Source: Promethearchaeota archaeon
GTDB taxonomy: Archaea; Asgardarchaeota; Lokiarchaeia; Sigynarchaeales; SOKP01
Direction: 5' to 3'
DNA: 41,845 nt
NCBI GenBank assembly: GCA_019894875.1
Contig: JAGXNR010000018.1
Span: forward strand, 1 to 41,845
How positions within the stretch are numbered: the stretch's first letter is position 1; every line of letters starts with the position of its first letter. Below are positions 1 through 9,700 of this stretch, piece after piece. The notes below the pieces were generated by a model. It did no database searches and was not told the origin of the DNA. It saw only the letters and a list, made by a program, of their open reading frames with translations. Both the position numbers and the translations under genes were made by a program.

Positions 1-774
1 GTTTCAGCATGTAGACAAATCAAGAATGATGATATCGTATTTAATGCTTTTCACTGGCCTTTTCTTGCTGTTCACATGGCTAAGTTACTCCATTGCCCTG
101 ATCTTTTCGCTGTACTAGAAGTAGGACAATTTCAAGACGAACTCCCGAGACCAATTAAGATGCCTTATTCAATTAGTGATCCTGTTTTAGTACCGAATTC
201 ATTATTTGTTGGAGACTCTATCGATGCATTATCTATCCTTCAGAGAGGTGAAATAACTATAGCATTATTAAGCACTTCTATGGTTGATAAGTATGGAAAC
301 TGTAATACTACTGTAGTTGGACCATATGAGAATCCGATTTATCGTTTACCCGGAGGTGGGGGTGCAACCGAAATTGCTGCGATGGCAAAAAGATTAATTT
401 GGCTTATAGATGATCACACAAAACGTAGACTTCCCGAGAAATTAGATTTTATTACTGATCCAGGTTATTTAGAGGGATTTGATAGCAGAATAAAAGCGGG
501 TTACCCTTCTGATACGGGTCCAGAAGTAATTGTCACACCCTTCTGTATTATGAAGTTTGATCCTGAATCAAAAGAAGCCTATTTAGACGCGTTACATCCA
601 AATATTACAATAGAACAAGTGAAAGAAAACACTGGATGGGATTTAAAAATTGCTGAAGAAGTAAAACAAATCGATCCACCAACCTTAAAAGAAATCGAAG
701 TATGCCGTCAAACTATGAAAGATGCAATTGATCAATACTTTATTCTAAAACCAGAATGGACCACATATCTCTAG
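1..774 (+). CDS. CoA-transferase family I, beta subunit (GctB-like), 5' end cut by window edge
   Basis: The reading frame is open from base 1, so the ATG at 76 is internal and the true start lies off the window. The visible 257 residues follow glutaconate CoA-transferase subunit B (GctB) along nearly their whole length. Matching features include a leading QIKN segment, a CPD...E-x-G stretch, a glycine-rich PGGGGATEIA loop, the basic KRR before an F-I-T-x-P-G-Y segment, a GPEVIVT strand and an ENTGWDL segment near the end. The glutamate encoded at 118-120 (LEVG) aligns with the catalytic Glu of GctB (VESG), which forms the glutamyl-CoA thioester. Such enzymes move CoA between carboxylic acids and work as alpha/beta pairs, so the alpha subunit is expected just upstream. 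The acyl substrate cannot be read from the sequence. A crotonase follows after 93 bases. Confidence 0.88.
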   Translation, partial: VSACRQIKNDDIVFNAFHWPFLAVHMAKLLHCPDLFAVLEVGQFQDELPRPIKMPYSISDPVLVPNSLFVGDSIDALSILQRGEITIALLSTSMVDKYGNCNTTVVGPYENPIYRLPGGGGATEIAAMAKRLIWLIDDHTKRRLPEKLDFITDPGYLEGFDSRIKAGYPSDTGPEVIVTPFCIMKFDPESKEAYLDALHPNITIEQVKENTGWDLKIAEEVKQIDPPTLKEIEVCRQTMKDAIDQYFILKPEWTTYL

Positions 775-867
775 TTAATTATTTAACTATTTTTCCCTTA
801 TTTTTATACATTTTTAAGACATTCAATATTGTTTAATTTATTAAATCAAAATTGAGAAGAATTTGAT

Positions 868-1656
868 ATGGAAAAAATTGAAGTAGCTAAAAAAGAGAAA
901 ATTGCAATAATTAAATTAATTGATGCTGAAAACCTTAATCCCTTAAACAAGGAAACTGCCAAGGAACTATTGGAAACATTGGAGTCACTGAAAGATGATA
1001 TTGACATAAGATGTGTAATAATTACTGGTTCGGGAAGAGCCTTTTCTGCAGGTGGGGATATAAAGAGATTTAAATCAAGTATAGATGCTGGAACCTCTGG
1101 TAAAGAAATGGATGATTTATTAAAAAATCTCTATTCGATTGCTTTAGTATTACGTCTTTATCCTAAACCCGTTGTTGCTTCCGTGAATGGATGGGCTGTT
1201 GGAGCCGGTATGAATCTAGCGTTATCATGTGATTTCATAATTGCTTCAGAAAAAGCTCGGTTTAGACAATCATTCGCGAAACTTGGGTTAATCCCAGGAT
1301 TTGCAGGGACAATTTTATTAAGTCGTCAACTTACTTGGCAACAAGCTACAGAAATGTCGTTTTTTGGGGATACATATTCAGCAGAGCAATTAGCTAAGCT
1401 TGGATTGGTTAATGAAATCGCTCCTCCAGAAAAACTTGATGAAGTGACTTTACAATGGGCGCAACGTCTTGCTAATGGACCAACATTGGCTTACGCTAGA
1501 ACCAAAAAACTATTCTTCGATGCGTTGAGCACCCCGTTGAAAGAACATCTTGAAAATGAGCGCCAAATGCAGGTAAAATCCGCTGAAACTGAGGACTATA
1601 AAAGAGGAGTATTTGCTCTTATTGATAAAAAGGAACCGGAGTTTATCGGTAAATAA
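868..1656 (+). CDS. Enoyl-CoA hydratase/isomerase family protein, PaaG-like
   Basis: This is a 262-aa crotonase-fold protein of the family's usual length. The two oxyanion-hole segments are clear: AFSAGGD around residues 58-64 and WAVGAG around 109-114. At the first catalytic position of classical hydratases (Glu144 of rat enzyme) the aligned residue is Phe136. The second Glu (Glu164) seems kept as Glu162 in ATEM. The stretch FRQSFAKLGLIPGFAGT resembles PaaG-type isomerases, but their catalytic Asp (LIPD) is Gly here. The reaction is therefore more likely double-bond isomerisation or another crotonase chemistry than standard hydration. It lies 93 bases after the CoA-transferase subunit in the same direction and may share a transcript with it. 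Confidence 0.85.
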   Translation: MEKIEVAKKEKIAIIKLIDAENLNPLNKETAKELLETLESLKDDIDIRCVIITGSGRAFSAGGDIKRFKSSIDAGTSGKEMDDLLKNLYSIALVLRLYPKPVVASVNGWAVGAGMNLALSCDFIIASEKARFRQSFAKLGLIPGFAGTILLSRQLTWQQATEMSFFGDTYSAEQLAKLGLVNEIAPPEKLDEVTLQWAQRLANGPTLAYARTKKLFFDALSTPLKEHLENERQMQVKSAETEDYKRGVFALIDKKEPEFIGK

Positions 1657-1805
1657 TCGGCAGTAAATTTTTTTAACTAATTTTGAAATTAATATTTATT
1701 AGTAAACAAACAATTTTAATAGTAAGTATTAAATATTCTAAAACTGAAATTAAACTAGTTTTTTTACATTATTCTATAATTTACTAATTGGAAGGTGCTA
1801 CAGAA

Positions 1806-2258
1806 ATGTCAAAAAATAAAGATGTTTTAAGATTCTTTCAAGCTTACGTTAAGGAAATGATCGATATTGGGGGAAATAATTTACCCAAAGCCATTTCGGT
1901 AAAATCTGGTTCAAAGCTAGGTAAATTCTATAAAGAACGAGGGGGACCATTAGATATGGAGGCAGTTTTAAAGCAATTTTACACTGCTTTGAAAGGAAAA
2001 CCAACGATAAAAAAGATAAATGACAATAGTTATGATGTGAGTATAAAATATTCTAAAAATTTTTGTCCTATTGGGGGGATTTATACTCCTTCTCGAGGTT
2101 CTGTTTTTCAAGAAAACATTTGTATTCCCTATACGAAAGGATTTTTAAGTGAAATATTTCCTCAAGTGACAACTGAGTCTGATTTTTTAAATTGTATCCC
2201 GCTTAATAACCAACGAACCTGCCATTATATATTAAAAATAAAAGAAATAAAAAAATAA
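1806..2258 (+). CDS. Small cysteine-containing protein, weakly V4R-like
   Basis: This is about 150 aa. I prefer the ATG at 1806 because GGAAGGTG sits about 8 bases upstream; a TTG at 1788 would overlap that signal. I do not firmly recognise the protein. The C-terminal half has a spaced cysteine pattern (FCPIGG, then NICIPYTKG, then LNCIP, then TCHY). This is reminiscent of 4-vinyl-reductase (V4R)/hydrocarbon-binding small-molecule domains, where C..CPY.G...C....C patterns bind a metal or ligand. The N-terminal third is helical and basic. No signal peptide or membrane segment is seen. It faces the convergent MaoC pair, with about 60 bases between the stops. Confidence 0.6.
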   Translation: MSKNKDVLRFFQAYVKEMIDIGGNNLPKAISVKSGSKLGKFYKERGGPLDMEAVLKQFYTALKGKPTIKKINDNSYDVSIKYSKNFCPIGGIYTPSRGSVFQENICIPYTKGFLSEIFPQVTTESDFLNCIPLNNQRTCHYILKIKEIKK

Positions 2259-2320
2259 GCTAAATTATAAAGAATTCCTTTTCTATTCTTCTCGATTTTT
2301 GATCCCTTTATTAATATTAT

Positions 2321-2794
2321 TTATTTCTTAAGAGAATAAAATCTTGAGAGTTTTAATGCAGCAAAACATGGTTTTGACTCTCCCTCAACATAGATTTTGA
2401 AGTCAAACTCAACATCATAAGCATCATTTCCAACCTCTTTAACTTGATTAACTTTGCCTGTTAATCTAATTCTTTTTCCCACAGGTGTAGGGGCTGGAAA
2501 TCGAATCTTATTCCAACCATAGTTTACTGTCATCCTTGTATTTATCGGGGTATATAACTGTGAAAATAGCTTTGAATAAGCAATAGAAAGCACCCAATTA
2601 CCATGAGCAACCGTTTTGCCATAAGGAGACTCTTTTTTGGCACGCTCTGGGTCAACATGGATCCATTGCATATCACCCACAACCTTTCCATATTCATTTA
2701 TTTCCTCTTGAGTCACTTCATACCAATCAGATGTTCCGAGTTCCTTTCCGATGTAATTTTTCCAATCAGATGGACTTATCTCCAATCGAGTCAA
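2321..2794 (-). CDS. MaoC-like (R)-hydratase / dehydratase, duplicate copy A
   Basis: This 157-aa hotdog-fold protein of the MaoC/(R)-specific enoyl-CoA hydratase family carries the hydratase-2-type motif GDMQWIHVDPERA, with the catalytic Asp and His. It is a close paralogue of the neighbouring copy at 2863-3330; most residues match by eye. The start is TTG (MTRLEIS), where the sister copy has ATG (MAQLEIS). Immediately upstream lies a short remnant of the 3' end of the acyl-CoA dehydrogenase, showing that this copy arose by tandem duplication. The TTG start may lower its translation. Expected role: hydration or dehydration of a 2-enoyl/3-hydroxyacyl-CoA made by the adjacent dehydrogenase. 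Confidence 0.85.
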   Translation of the reverse strand: MTRLEISPSDWKNYIGKELGTSDWYEVTQEEINEYGKVVGDMQWIHVDPERAKKESPYGKTVAHGNWVLSIAYSKLFSQLYTPINTRMTVNYGWNKIRFPAPTPVGKRIRLTGKVNQVKEVGNDAYDVEFDFKIYVEGESKPCFAALKLSRFYSLKK

Positions 2795-2796
2795 AA

Positions 2797-2818
2797 TTAT
2801 TTACCCCACATCCTAATC
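2797..2818 (-). pseudogene. Relic of the acyl-CoA dehydrogenase 3' end left by tandem duplication
   Basis: These 22 bases are identical to 3333-3354, which encode the last codons (IRMWGK) and the stop of the acyl-CoA dehydrogenase on the minus strand. Here they stand alone between the two MaoC copies with no dehydrogenase reading frame. The match stops abruptly at 2819, marking the left edge of the duplicated unit. Confidence 0.8.
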
Positions 2819-2862
2819 TTTCACATCCTCAAATTGTAATTAAAACTTCTTTTGATTTAATT

Positions 2863-3330
2863 TTATTCAGAATAATACCTTGATAGTTTTAAAGCTGCAA
2901 AACATGGTTTTGACTCACCCTCAACATAAATTTTGTAGTCAAACTCAACATCGTATGCATCGTTTCCAACTTCTTTAACGCTATTTACCTTTCCAATTAA
3001 CCTAATACGCTTTCCTACTGGTGTAGGTGCAGGGAAACGAACTTTATCCCAACCATAGTTTATTAATATCCTTGTATTGATCCGTACGTATAACTGTGAA
3101 AACAATTTAGGATAAGCAATAGAGAGTACCCAATTGCCATGGGCAATCGTATTTCCATAAGGTGACTCTTTTTTAGCACGTTCTGGGTCAACATGTATCC
3201 AGTCCATATTACCTATAACCTTTCCATATTCATTAATTTCCTCTTGAGACACTTCATACCAATCTGAGGTTCCAAGTTCTTTCCCGACATAATTTTTCCA
3301 ATCAGATGGGCTTATCTCTAATTGAGCCAT
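2863..3330 (-). CDS. MaoC-like (R)-hydratase / dehydratase, copy B
   Basis: This 155-aa MaoC-type hotdog protein has the motif GNMDWIHVDPERA; the Asp/His pair is kept, with Asn before Met where copy A has Asp. It begins with ATG two bases after the stop of the acyl-CoA dehydrogenase, a tight translational coupling. Because the junction to the dehydrogenase is intact here and only a remnant precedes copy A, this is the parental position. A paralogous pair may form a heterodimer, since many MaoC proteins act as dimers, or the two may differ in chain-length preference. The likely reaction is reversible hydration of an enoyl-CoA. Confidence 0.86.
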   Translation of the reverse strand: MAQLEISPSDWKNYVGKELGTSDWYEVSQEEINEYGKVIGNMDWIHVDPERAKKESPYGNTIAHGNWVLSIAYPKLFSQLYVRINTRILINYGWDKVRFPAPTPVGKRIRLIGKVNSVKEVGNDAYDVEFDYKIYVEGESKPCFAALKLSRYYSE

Positions 3331-3332
3331 AT

Positions 3333-4553
3333 TTATTTACCCCACATCCTAATCATTTCTCTTGATATCAGAAACTTCATTATTTCGGTAGATCCAGCTG
3401 CTATTTGGCCGACTTTAGCATCTCTGTAATATCGTTCTAATGGGTAATCTTCAGAATATCCTACTCCACCAACAACTTGAATAGCTTCTTGTGTGATTTT
3501 TACTGTTGCATCAGCAAGTCTGGCTTTGATAGCAGCAACCGATGCTCTACAATAATGTCCCTCATCAAGCATTCTTGCTATCTGAGCCATTGCCATTCTA
3601 CTCAACTCTAAATCCATAAACATATCACTAAGTTTGAAAGAAATTCCTTCAAATGAGTAAATTGGTTTTTTAAATTGATATCGTTTATGAGCATACCGGT
3701 ATGCCACTTCAAATGCGCTTCTTGCAAGACCGAGATATTGGGATGCAGTAAAAGTTCTCTCCCCATCAAGACCAAACATTAGTACTTCAACTCCTTCATT
3801 TTCTTTATAAAGCAAATTTTCTACTGGGACTTTACAATTATCAAATCGGAGATGAGAATTTGGCATTCCTCTCCGACCCATATGATTATAATTTTTGACA
3901 ACCTTGAATCCCGGTGTATCAGTCTCAAATATTAAAGCTGATATTCCTTGATGTCTTTTAACTTGATCATTAGTAACAGTATACAAACAAATGTAGTCGG
4001 CAACGCTACCGTTGGTTATAAATTTTTTTTCTCCATTTAAGACGTAATAATCCCCCTCTCGTTTCGCTCGTAGATTCATTCCCCCAATCGCGTCAGAACC
4101 TCCTGTTGGCTCTGTTATACCAATTGCACCTAATTTTGTGCCATCAGCAATTCCTGTTAAATATTTCTCCTTTTGTTCAGGTGTTCCATATTCAATAATG
4201 GGGCCAGCAAATAAACAAGATGAGGCCCCGAAGATAGTTGCGATAGAATAATTAAAAGCAGATAATTCTTCGCCAAAAATCGTTCTATATAGAATTCCTT
4301 TACCTAATCCACCAGCTTCTTCAGGAATTACTATATTTAAATATTGTTTCATTTTTAATAAAGTTTCTACAGCTAATTTCGTATTTCTTTCTTTATCAAT
4401 CTTATCAGATACAGGTTCAATATTTTCTTTACACCATTTACGAACTTCCATCCGAAAATCATTTTCTTCTTCTGAATAATAATGTAATCTATCAGGGGTA
4501 CATGAATATCCATATTCTAAATTTAAATCTTCAAAATCAATTTGTCCTTCCAT
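3333..4553 (-). CDS. Acyl-CoA dehydrogenase, FAD-dependent
   Basis: This 406-aa protein has the usual acyl-CoA dehydrogenase layout: helical N-domain, beta domain with GITEPTGGSDA around residues 145-155 and KKFITNG around 176-182, then a C-terminal helical domain ending with RDAKVGQIAAGSTEI. In short- and medium-chain enzymes the catalytic Glu precedes G-T-S-E-I; here it is Ala. A Glu is present at about residue 265 in FGLDGERTF, the position used by isovaleryl-CoA and long-chain dehydrogenases. That points to a branched or long acyl-CoA substrate. The enzyme would form the 2-enoyl-CoA that the downstream MaoC proteins hydrate. No electron-transfer flavoprotein genes are in the window. Confidence 0.93.
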   Translation of the reverse strand: MEGQIDFEDLNLEYGYSCTPDRLHYYSEEENDFRMEVRKWCKENIEPVSDKIDKERNTKLAVETLLKMKQYLNIVIPEEAGGLGKGILYRTIFGEELSAFNYSIATIFGASSCLFAGPIIEYGTPEQKEKYLTGIADGTKLGAIGITEPTGGSDAIGGMNLRAKREGDYYVLNGEKKFITNGSVADYICLYTVTNDQVKRHQGISALIFETDTPGFKVVKNYNHMGRRGMPNSHLRFDNCKVPVENLLYKENEGVEVLMFGLDGERTFTASQYLGLARSAFEVAYRYAHKRYQFKKPIYSFEGISFKLSDMFMDLELSRMAMAQIARMLDEGHYCRASVAAIKARLADATVKITQEAIQVVGGVGYSEDYPLERYYRDAKVGQIAAGSTEIMKFLISREMIRMWGK

Positions 4554-4780
4554 TTAAACCATTTTTTAATTTGATAATTATAATGTAAATTTTACGAATT
4601 ATTAAATATAAATAATTAAAGGCTTTATTTAATGTTTTTAGCTGAGAAATAAGCATTCTCCTGTAAGATCATCATATTCCTTCAAACCTTCAATATGCTT
4701 TGAATTCAATTCAGAAATACCTATAAATAATCAATAACAATTCAATTTTAATCAACATAAATTTATGAGTAAATTAAAAT

Positions 4781-5713
4781 ATGGAATATACTACACTTGG
4801 TCGTACAGGATTAAAAGTAAGTGTTATGGGAGTGGGATGTGGTGGTCCAAGCCGTATTGGACAAGCTACAGGTAGAAGTGAAGAAGATTCGGTATCCGTT
4901 ATCAAGCACGCTCTAAATTCTAGTATTAATTTCATAGACACTGCAGAAGTATATCGTACTGAAAGATTAGTTGGGAGAGCAATTGAAGATTTTGAACGTG
5001 ATACTTTAGTTATTTCAACAAAAAAATCAACTTGGGAAAATATTAAACCAAAAGATGTATTGAAGAGTTTTGAAAGAAGTCTTAAAAATCTTGGGACCGA
5101 TTATATTGATATATACCATCTTCATGGAGTAATCTTACGAGATTATGATTATCTTTATTCGGAAATTGTACCAACACTTCTAGAACTGCGAGACCAGGAT
5201 AAAATCCGTTATATAGGGATTACTGAACGTTTTAATCCAGATCCCAATCATTCTATGCTAGAAAGAGCATTACAAGATGATGTATGGGACGTAATGATGG
5301 TGGGGTTTAATATTTTAAACCAATCTGCTCGAAATCGTGTTCTAGCAAAAACTATTGAAAAGAATATCGGAGTTTTAATAATGTTTGCTGTCCGACTTGC
5401 TCTTAGTAGACCTAAAAGACTCAAGGAATGTATTGATGAATTGATTGAAAAAAAGCAATTAAATCCGAATGAAATTGACAGATCTGATCCCCTCAGATTT
5501 CTTATACACGAAGAGGGAGCAGTAAATTTAGTTGATGCTGCGTATAGGTTCTGCCGTTACGAACCAGGAACTCATGTTATTCTTTCTGGTACTGGAAATC
5601 TTGATCATATGAAAGCAAATATTGAGTCTATTTTAAGACCTTCGCTTCCTGAGAATGATTTAATAAAGCTTAAGAATATTTTTCGAAATGTTGATTTAAT
5701 TTCAGGACAATAA
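4781..5713 (+). CDS. Aldo/keto reductase
   Basis: This is a 310-aa NAD(P)H-dependent oxidoreductase of the (beta/alpha)8 aldo/keto reductase superfamily. The N-terminal hairpin MEYTTLGRTGLKVS is typical. The catalytic tetrad is visible: Asp53 and Tyr58 in FIDTAEVY, a Lys in STKK around 81-82, and His115 in YHLHG. The C-terminal region is slightly divergent; the cofactor-binding segment reads VILSGTGNLDHMKANI. It is divergent from the acyl-CoA dehydrogenase, with 227 bases between starts. A TATA-like AATTTATG lies about 20 bases upstream and no Shine-Dalgarno is visible, so the message may be almost leaderless. The substrate is unknown. Confidence 0.9.
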   Translation: MEYTTLGRTGLKVSVMGVGCGGPSRIGQATGRSEEDSVSVIKHALNSSINFIDTAEVYRTERLVGRAIEDFERDTLVISTKKSTWENIKPKDVLKSFERSLKNLGTDYIDIYHLHGVILRDYDYLYSEIVPTLLELRDQDKIRYIGITERFNPDPNHSMLERALQDDVWDVMMVGFNILNQSARNRVLAKTIEKNIGVLIMFAVRLALSRPKRLKECIDELIEKKQLNPNEIDRSDPLRFLIHEEGAVNLVDAAYRFCRYEPGTHVILSGTGNLDHMKANIESILRPSLPENDLIKLKNIFRNVDLISGQ

Positions 5714-5786
5714 TAAGATATATCATAAAAAATAGATAAAAAATAAAGCTATAATAATTCAGAGTTAAAAAAATAAACAATCAACA

Positions 5787-6680
5787 GTGATAAAAATGAA
5801 TTGGAACACAAGAATAACCAAAATGATGAAAACCAAGTATCCTATTATAATGGGTGCTTTTGCGATCATAGGGAAAGCTGAGTTCGCAGCAGCGTTTTCA
5901 AACGCTGGTGGATTAGGCATCATAACGGCATTAAACTTTCGAACTTCAGATGAATTTCAAGATGAAATTGATAAGATGAAAAAATTGACTGACAAACCTT
6001 ATGGAGTAAATTTTACAGTTTGGCCCCCCCAAGTACGAGAAAGAGGTGGACGAGTTCAATCTGAGGAATCCTATTTTGATTTTGTTGATATTGCGTTAGA
6101 AGCAGGAGTTAAAGTTATAACTACTTCCGCTTATAAAGCGGCGAGAATCGGTAAAAAAGTACATGATGCAGGAGCCGTTTGGTTTCACAAGAGCGCTACA
6201 GTGAAACATGCCATTTCAGCAGAGAGAGTAGGTGCTGATGCTGTAACCATTGTGGGCTTAGAGGGTACGGGGTTCAAAAACCCAAATCAAAATACTACAC
6301 TTATTAATATGACAATGGCGAGAAAGCTTATCAAAGTTCCATTAATCGCTGCTGGGGGTATTGGTGACGCACGGGGATTTCTTGCGGCTTTAGCAATGGG
6401 TGCTGATGCAGTATGCTTTGGAAGTGCTATAATGGCAACCAAAGAAAGTCCTGCTTCAGAAACTTGGAAAAAACAAGTATTATACCAGGATATATTTGAT
6501 GAGAAATTTTACAAGAAGATTTACCATCTTGAATTAAGAGATTCCCCAGTTGGTTCCATGGCAATAGGACATATTTCTTCTAGAACCTCGATTAAAGAAT
6601 TTATTGAGAATATTGTTGTAAATGCTGAAGAAATCCTTAGAAAATGGGGTTTTACGGGAAATGAAATTAATACTTTCTAA
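5787..6680 (+). CDS. FMN-dependent nitronate monooxygenase / FabK-superfamily enzyme (1 of 4)
   Basis: This 297-aa TIM-barrel flavoprotein may start at GTG 5787 or ATG 5796; neither has a strong ribosome site. Family signs are MKTKYPIIMGAF near the N-terminus, SNAGGLGIITA around residues 38-48, VWFHKSA with the conserved His, and the phosphate-binding AAGGIGDARGFLAALAMGADAV followed by FGSAIMATKES. The usual GxEGGGH stretch is altered to LEGTGFKNP, so its active site differs from that of the copies at 13766 and 18024. Known family members are nitronate monooxygenases or enoyl-ACP reductases (FabK). The acyl-CoA context makes an enoyl-thioester reductase role possible but unproven. It is most like the 12229 copy in length and order of motifs. 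Confidence 0.85.
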   Translation: MIKMNWNTRITKMMKTKYPIIMGAFAIIGKAEFAAAFSNAGGLGIITALNFRTSDEFQDEIDKMKKLTDKPYGVNFTVWPPQVRERGGRVQSEESYFDFVDIALEAGVKVITTSAYKAARIGKKVHDAGAVWFHKSATVKHAISAERVGADAVTIVGLEGTGFKNPNQNTTLINMTMARKLIKVPLIAAGGIGDARGFLAALAMGADAVCFGSAIMATKESPASETWKKQVLYQDIFDEKFYKKIYHLELRDSPVGSMAIGHISSRTSIKEFIENIVVNAEEILRKWGFTGNEINTF

Positions 6681-6768
6681 ATCTTCTAATCAACTTTTTA
6701 TTTTATTATCTATCTTATACATTAAGTAAGTTTTCAATTTATATTTCAAAATTTTAAGATGAATTTAT

Positions 6769-9700
6769 ATGGATAAAAAATCGTGCGAAAAACATGAGAA
6801 GTACAACCATTATTGCGAGGACTGTCGAGAGGAACAGCGTAAATTTGAAATTCAACAAGAAGTATTACGTCTAGATCGCGGAGAAGTTACTAAAAGGAAA
6901 GAAGTTAGAATGCCCCCATCCAAAAAACGTTTTGGAACCATATCCATCAAGATAAAACCAAAACATAAGAAGTATCTTAAATTTATTATTCCCGTCATTA
7001 TAATAATTGTAGTAGTTTTATCGATCTTCTGGTTTTGGCCTGCATGGTTTGGTCCACTTAACTTAAATTCTCAACTTTATGCGAATAAGGCTGGTGGGCT
7101 AGATTATTTGGATTTTTACTTTCTAAATTTCTGGTCAATTAATTTCTTTTTCAATAAGACAGCTTTAACTGGGGCAATTATTGGTTGTGTAATAATGAGC
7201 TTACCACCAAATCAAAATCTCTTAACGATAATCGGTACTAAGTTAAAATTTGGTAAACCCTCCAGGAAAAAATGTTTACTTTTCTGGTGGACGGCAGGTT
7301 TCATCATGTTTTATTTATTAGGTATGGCGCTTGATTTTGACGGTCAGTTCTCCTGGGTTTTGTATTTATATGAAAAAGGAGAAATTTCATTATCACCACT
7401 TACTATCTTTACCGATGCCCTTAGTTTGTTATTTGACTACAATAGTATGAATCTTGAATTTATTTTCGTCTATACAAGATTATACTTACCTTTGATCTAC
7501 TTTATTTTCGGAGTTGTCATTTTCAGATTGGGCCTCAACATCGCAGGTAACTATTACTTGAAAAGAAATGATTTTAATATCGCTGCAAACGCATTAATAA
7601 CAAGTGGTTTAGTATTGGGGTTGATATTCTTTACTTTGCCCGCTTATGCTTTAGATGGGATTCAAGTTATACAAATGTGGTCGCTAATTTTAGGTTTTTT
7701 TGCCCTCCTCGGATCAGGTCTTTCATTATATATTTTTGGTCGAATTAAATTAGCACGAGATCCTATCCAAAGAATGATATTAAATCCTCGAAGAATTAGG
7801 ACGGGGATGATAGCTGGTGCGATGATTATCGTCATCTTAATACCGATGTTTATGAGTATCGGTCCAGCACTAACAATAAGCAACACATCTGTATATTCTG
7901 AATATGAATGGACAAAAAAAATCCAAAGGCAAATTTTGTGGACACGAGCGTGTGCAGGATTGGACATGTTTGAAGAACGTAACATAGAAAATTTTACGTT
8001 TTCATCTAGTCCTGAGAATGATACTCAAATGATCTCACGAATAAGACAATTTGATCAAGATTTTGCAGTACAAAGTTTAGCGGCGAAAATAGGCACCACA
8101 TTTGAAGGATTAGCAGATTCAGATATTGTATATATAAATGGAACAGAATATTGGGTTGCACCGAAGACAATTAGAATGTCTCAATTTGCCGGAGATCCTG
8201 TTAAAACAAATACCGAACTTTATGATCATATTGAAGGATTTTTAGCATTAGATACATTTACAGGCGAATTAGTCAATGTAACCTCGACTTTTAATGTTTC
8301 TGACGATTATCCCATATTCTTCGGTGAATCTGAAAGTGAAAAATTTTTAGAAACACAACAATCTAGTGGAGGTTTAGGTGCTTTTGATAATTCTATCCTC
8401 CTCGGGACTAATTGGAGTGGTGGTATTCCTAATAATAAATATGTTTATCAAGGTGAACCAGACGGTACACTAAGCGGTTTAGATGCATTCTGGTATACCG
8501 TAAATTTAGGTCTATGGGGTTATGCCTTTGGAGGAGGTAATCCAGAATTTTTAATTAATAGGAACGTAAAAAGTCGTGTTAGAAACATACTTTTACCCCA
8601 ATTATCCATAGATTATGATCCGTATTTAGTATTTGACGGACAAGAAGGAAAAGTATATTATGCAGTTTCAATTTTCACAACTATAAATATTGGATCATAT
8701 GCCAATTCTCCCATATTAAGATTTCTAGGAATTAGCTTAATTGATGTGAAAAATGGTGAAATGAGATTTTATAAAAATCCTAGTTTAGTTGAATCGGTTT
8801 CAGATCCAACATATTTTCTATGGAAATATTTCATGAATATCTATGACTGGCAAGTTGCTCCACCTTGGTTAAAGAACCAACTAAGATATCCTGAAACCTT
8901 ATTCGAATTGCAATTAACGGCAAATTACAAGTATCACGTCCAAGATTTAAAGACTTGGAAAAGAGGAGATGATTTTCATGAAAGGCCAGAAAATGGAGAT
9001 CTCTTCTATATCGAGACCAATCTCGGAGAAGGAATAGAGTACGTGGGATTAGATCTAGTAGAATATAGAGGGACAGAAGCAAGAACTTTAGCAGGAATGT
9101 ATGTTGTTCGGCATGGTACGAATTTTGGGGAGGCTATTTTTTATCATACTAGGAACTCAACTGAAACCTTGATTGGTCCAAAAACAGCAAGAGATACGTA
9201 TGAAACTGAAGCAACGCAACAGATCTCCTTAATTTCGGGTGCTAGAATGGGTAACACACTTTTATATCCTCTTGGAGGTTCAGTTTATTATTACATCCCA
9301 ACTTATAGTTCAGTTGGAGGTTTGGAACAACTAAAATTAGCAGGTTTTGTGGAAGCTTTCACAAGACAAGTAGGATATGGTTCAGATGCTAATATTGCGT
9401 ATGCTGAACTGGGAAATACTAAACCAGGGAATTTTATATTGACATCTGATGCAGGTAATCCAGATATTGACGGGAATTTTGTATTAAATTGGACTGAATC
9501 TCCGGGAGCAGAAACTTATACAATTTATAGGAACAATAGCCTGATAGTAAAAGACTTGCCTAGTTCGCAAACTACCTATTCAATCTCAGGATTGGGAACT
9601 GGAGATTACGAATTTTACATTGAATCATCAAATGAATTTGGAAATACAACTTCAGATCCATATCCACTAATCGTAGTTGTCAACATAATCCCTATTATTT

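Noticed and set aside
4638..4733. About 31 open codons on the minus strand, ending ...GECLFLS, between the divergent dehydrogenase and reductase genes
   Set aside because: The composition looks protein-like, perhaps a relic, but there is no ATG or ribosome site and no parent gene in view.
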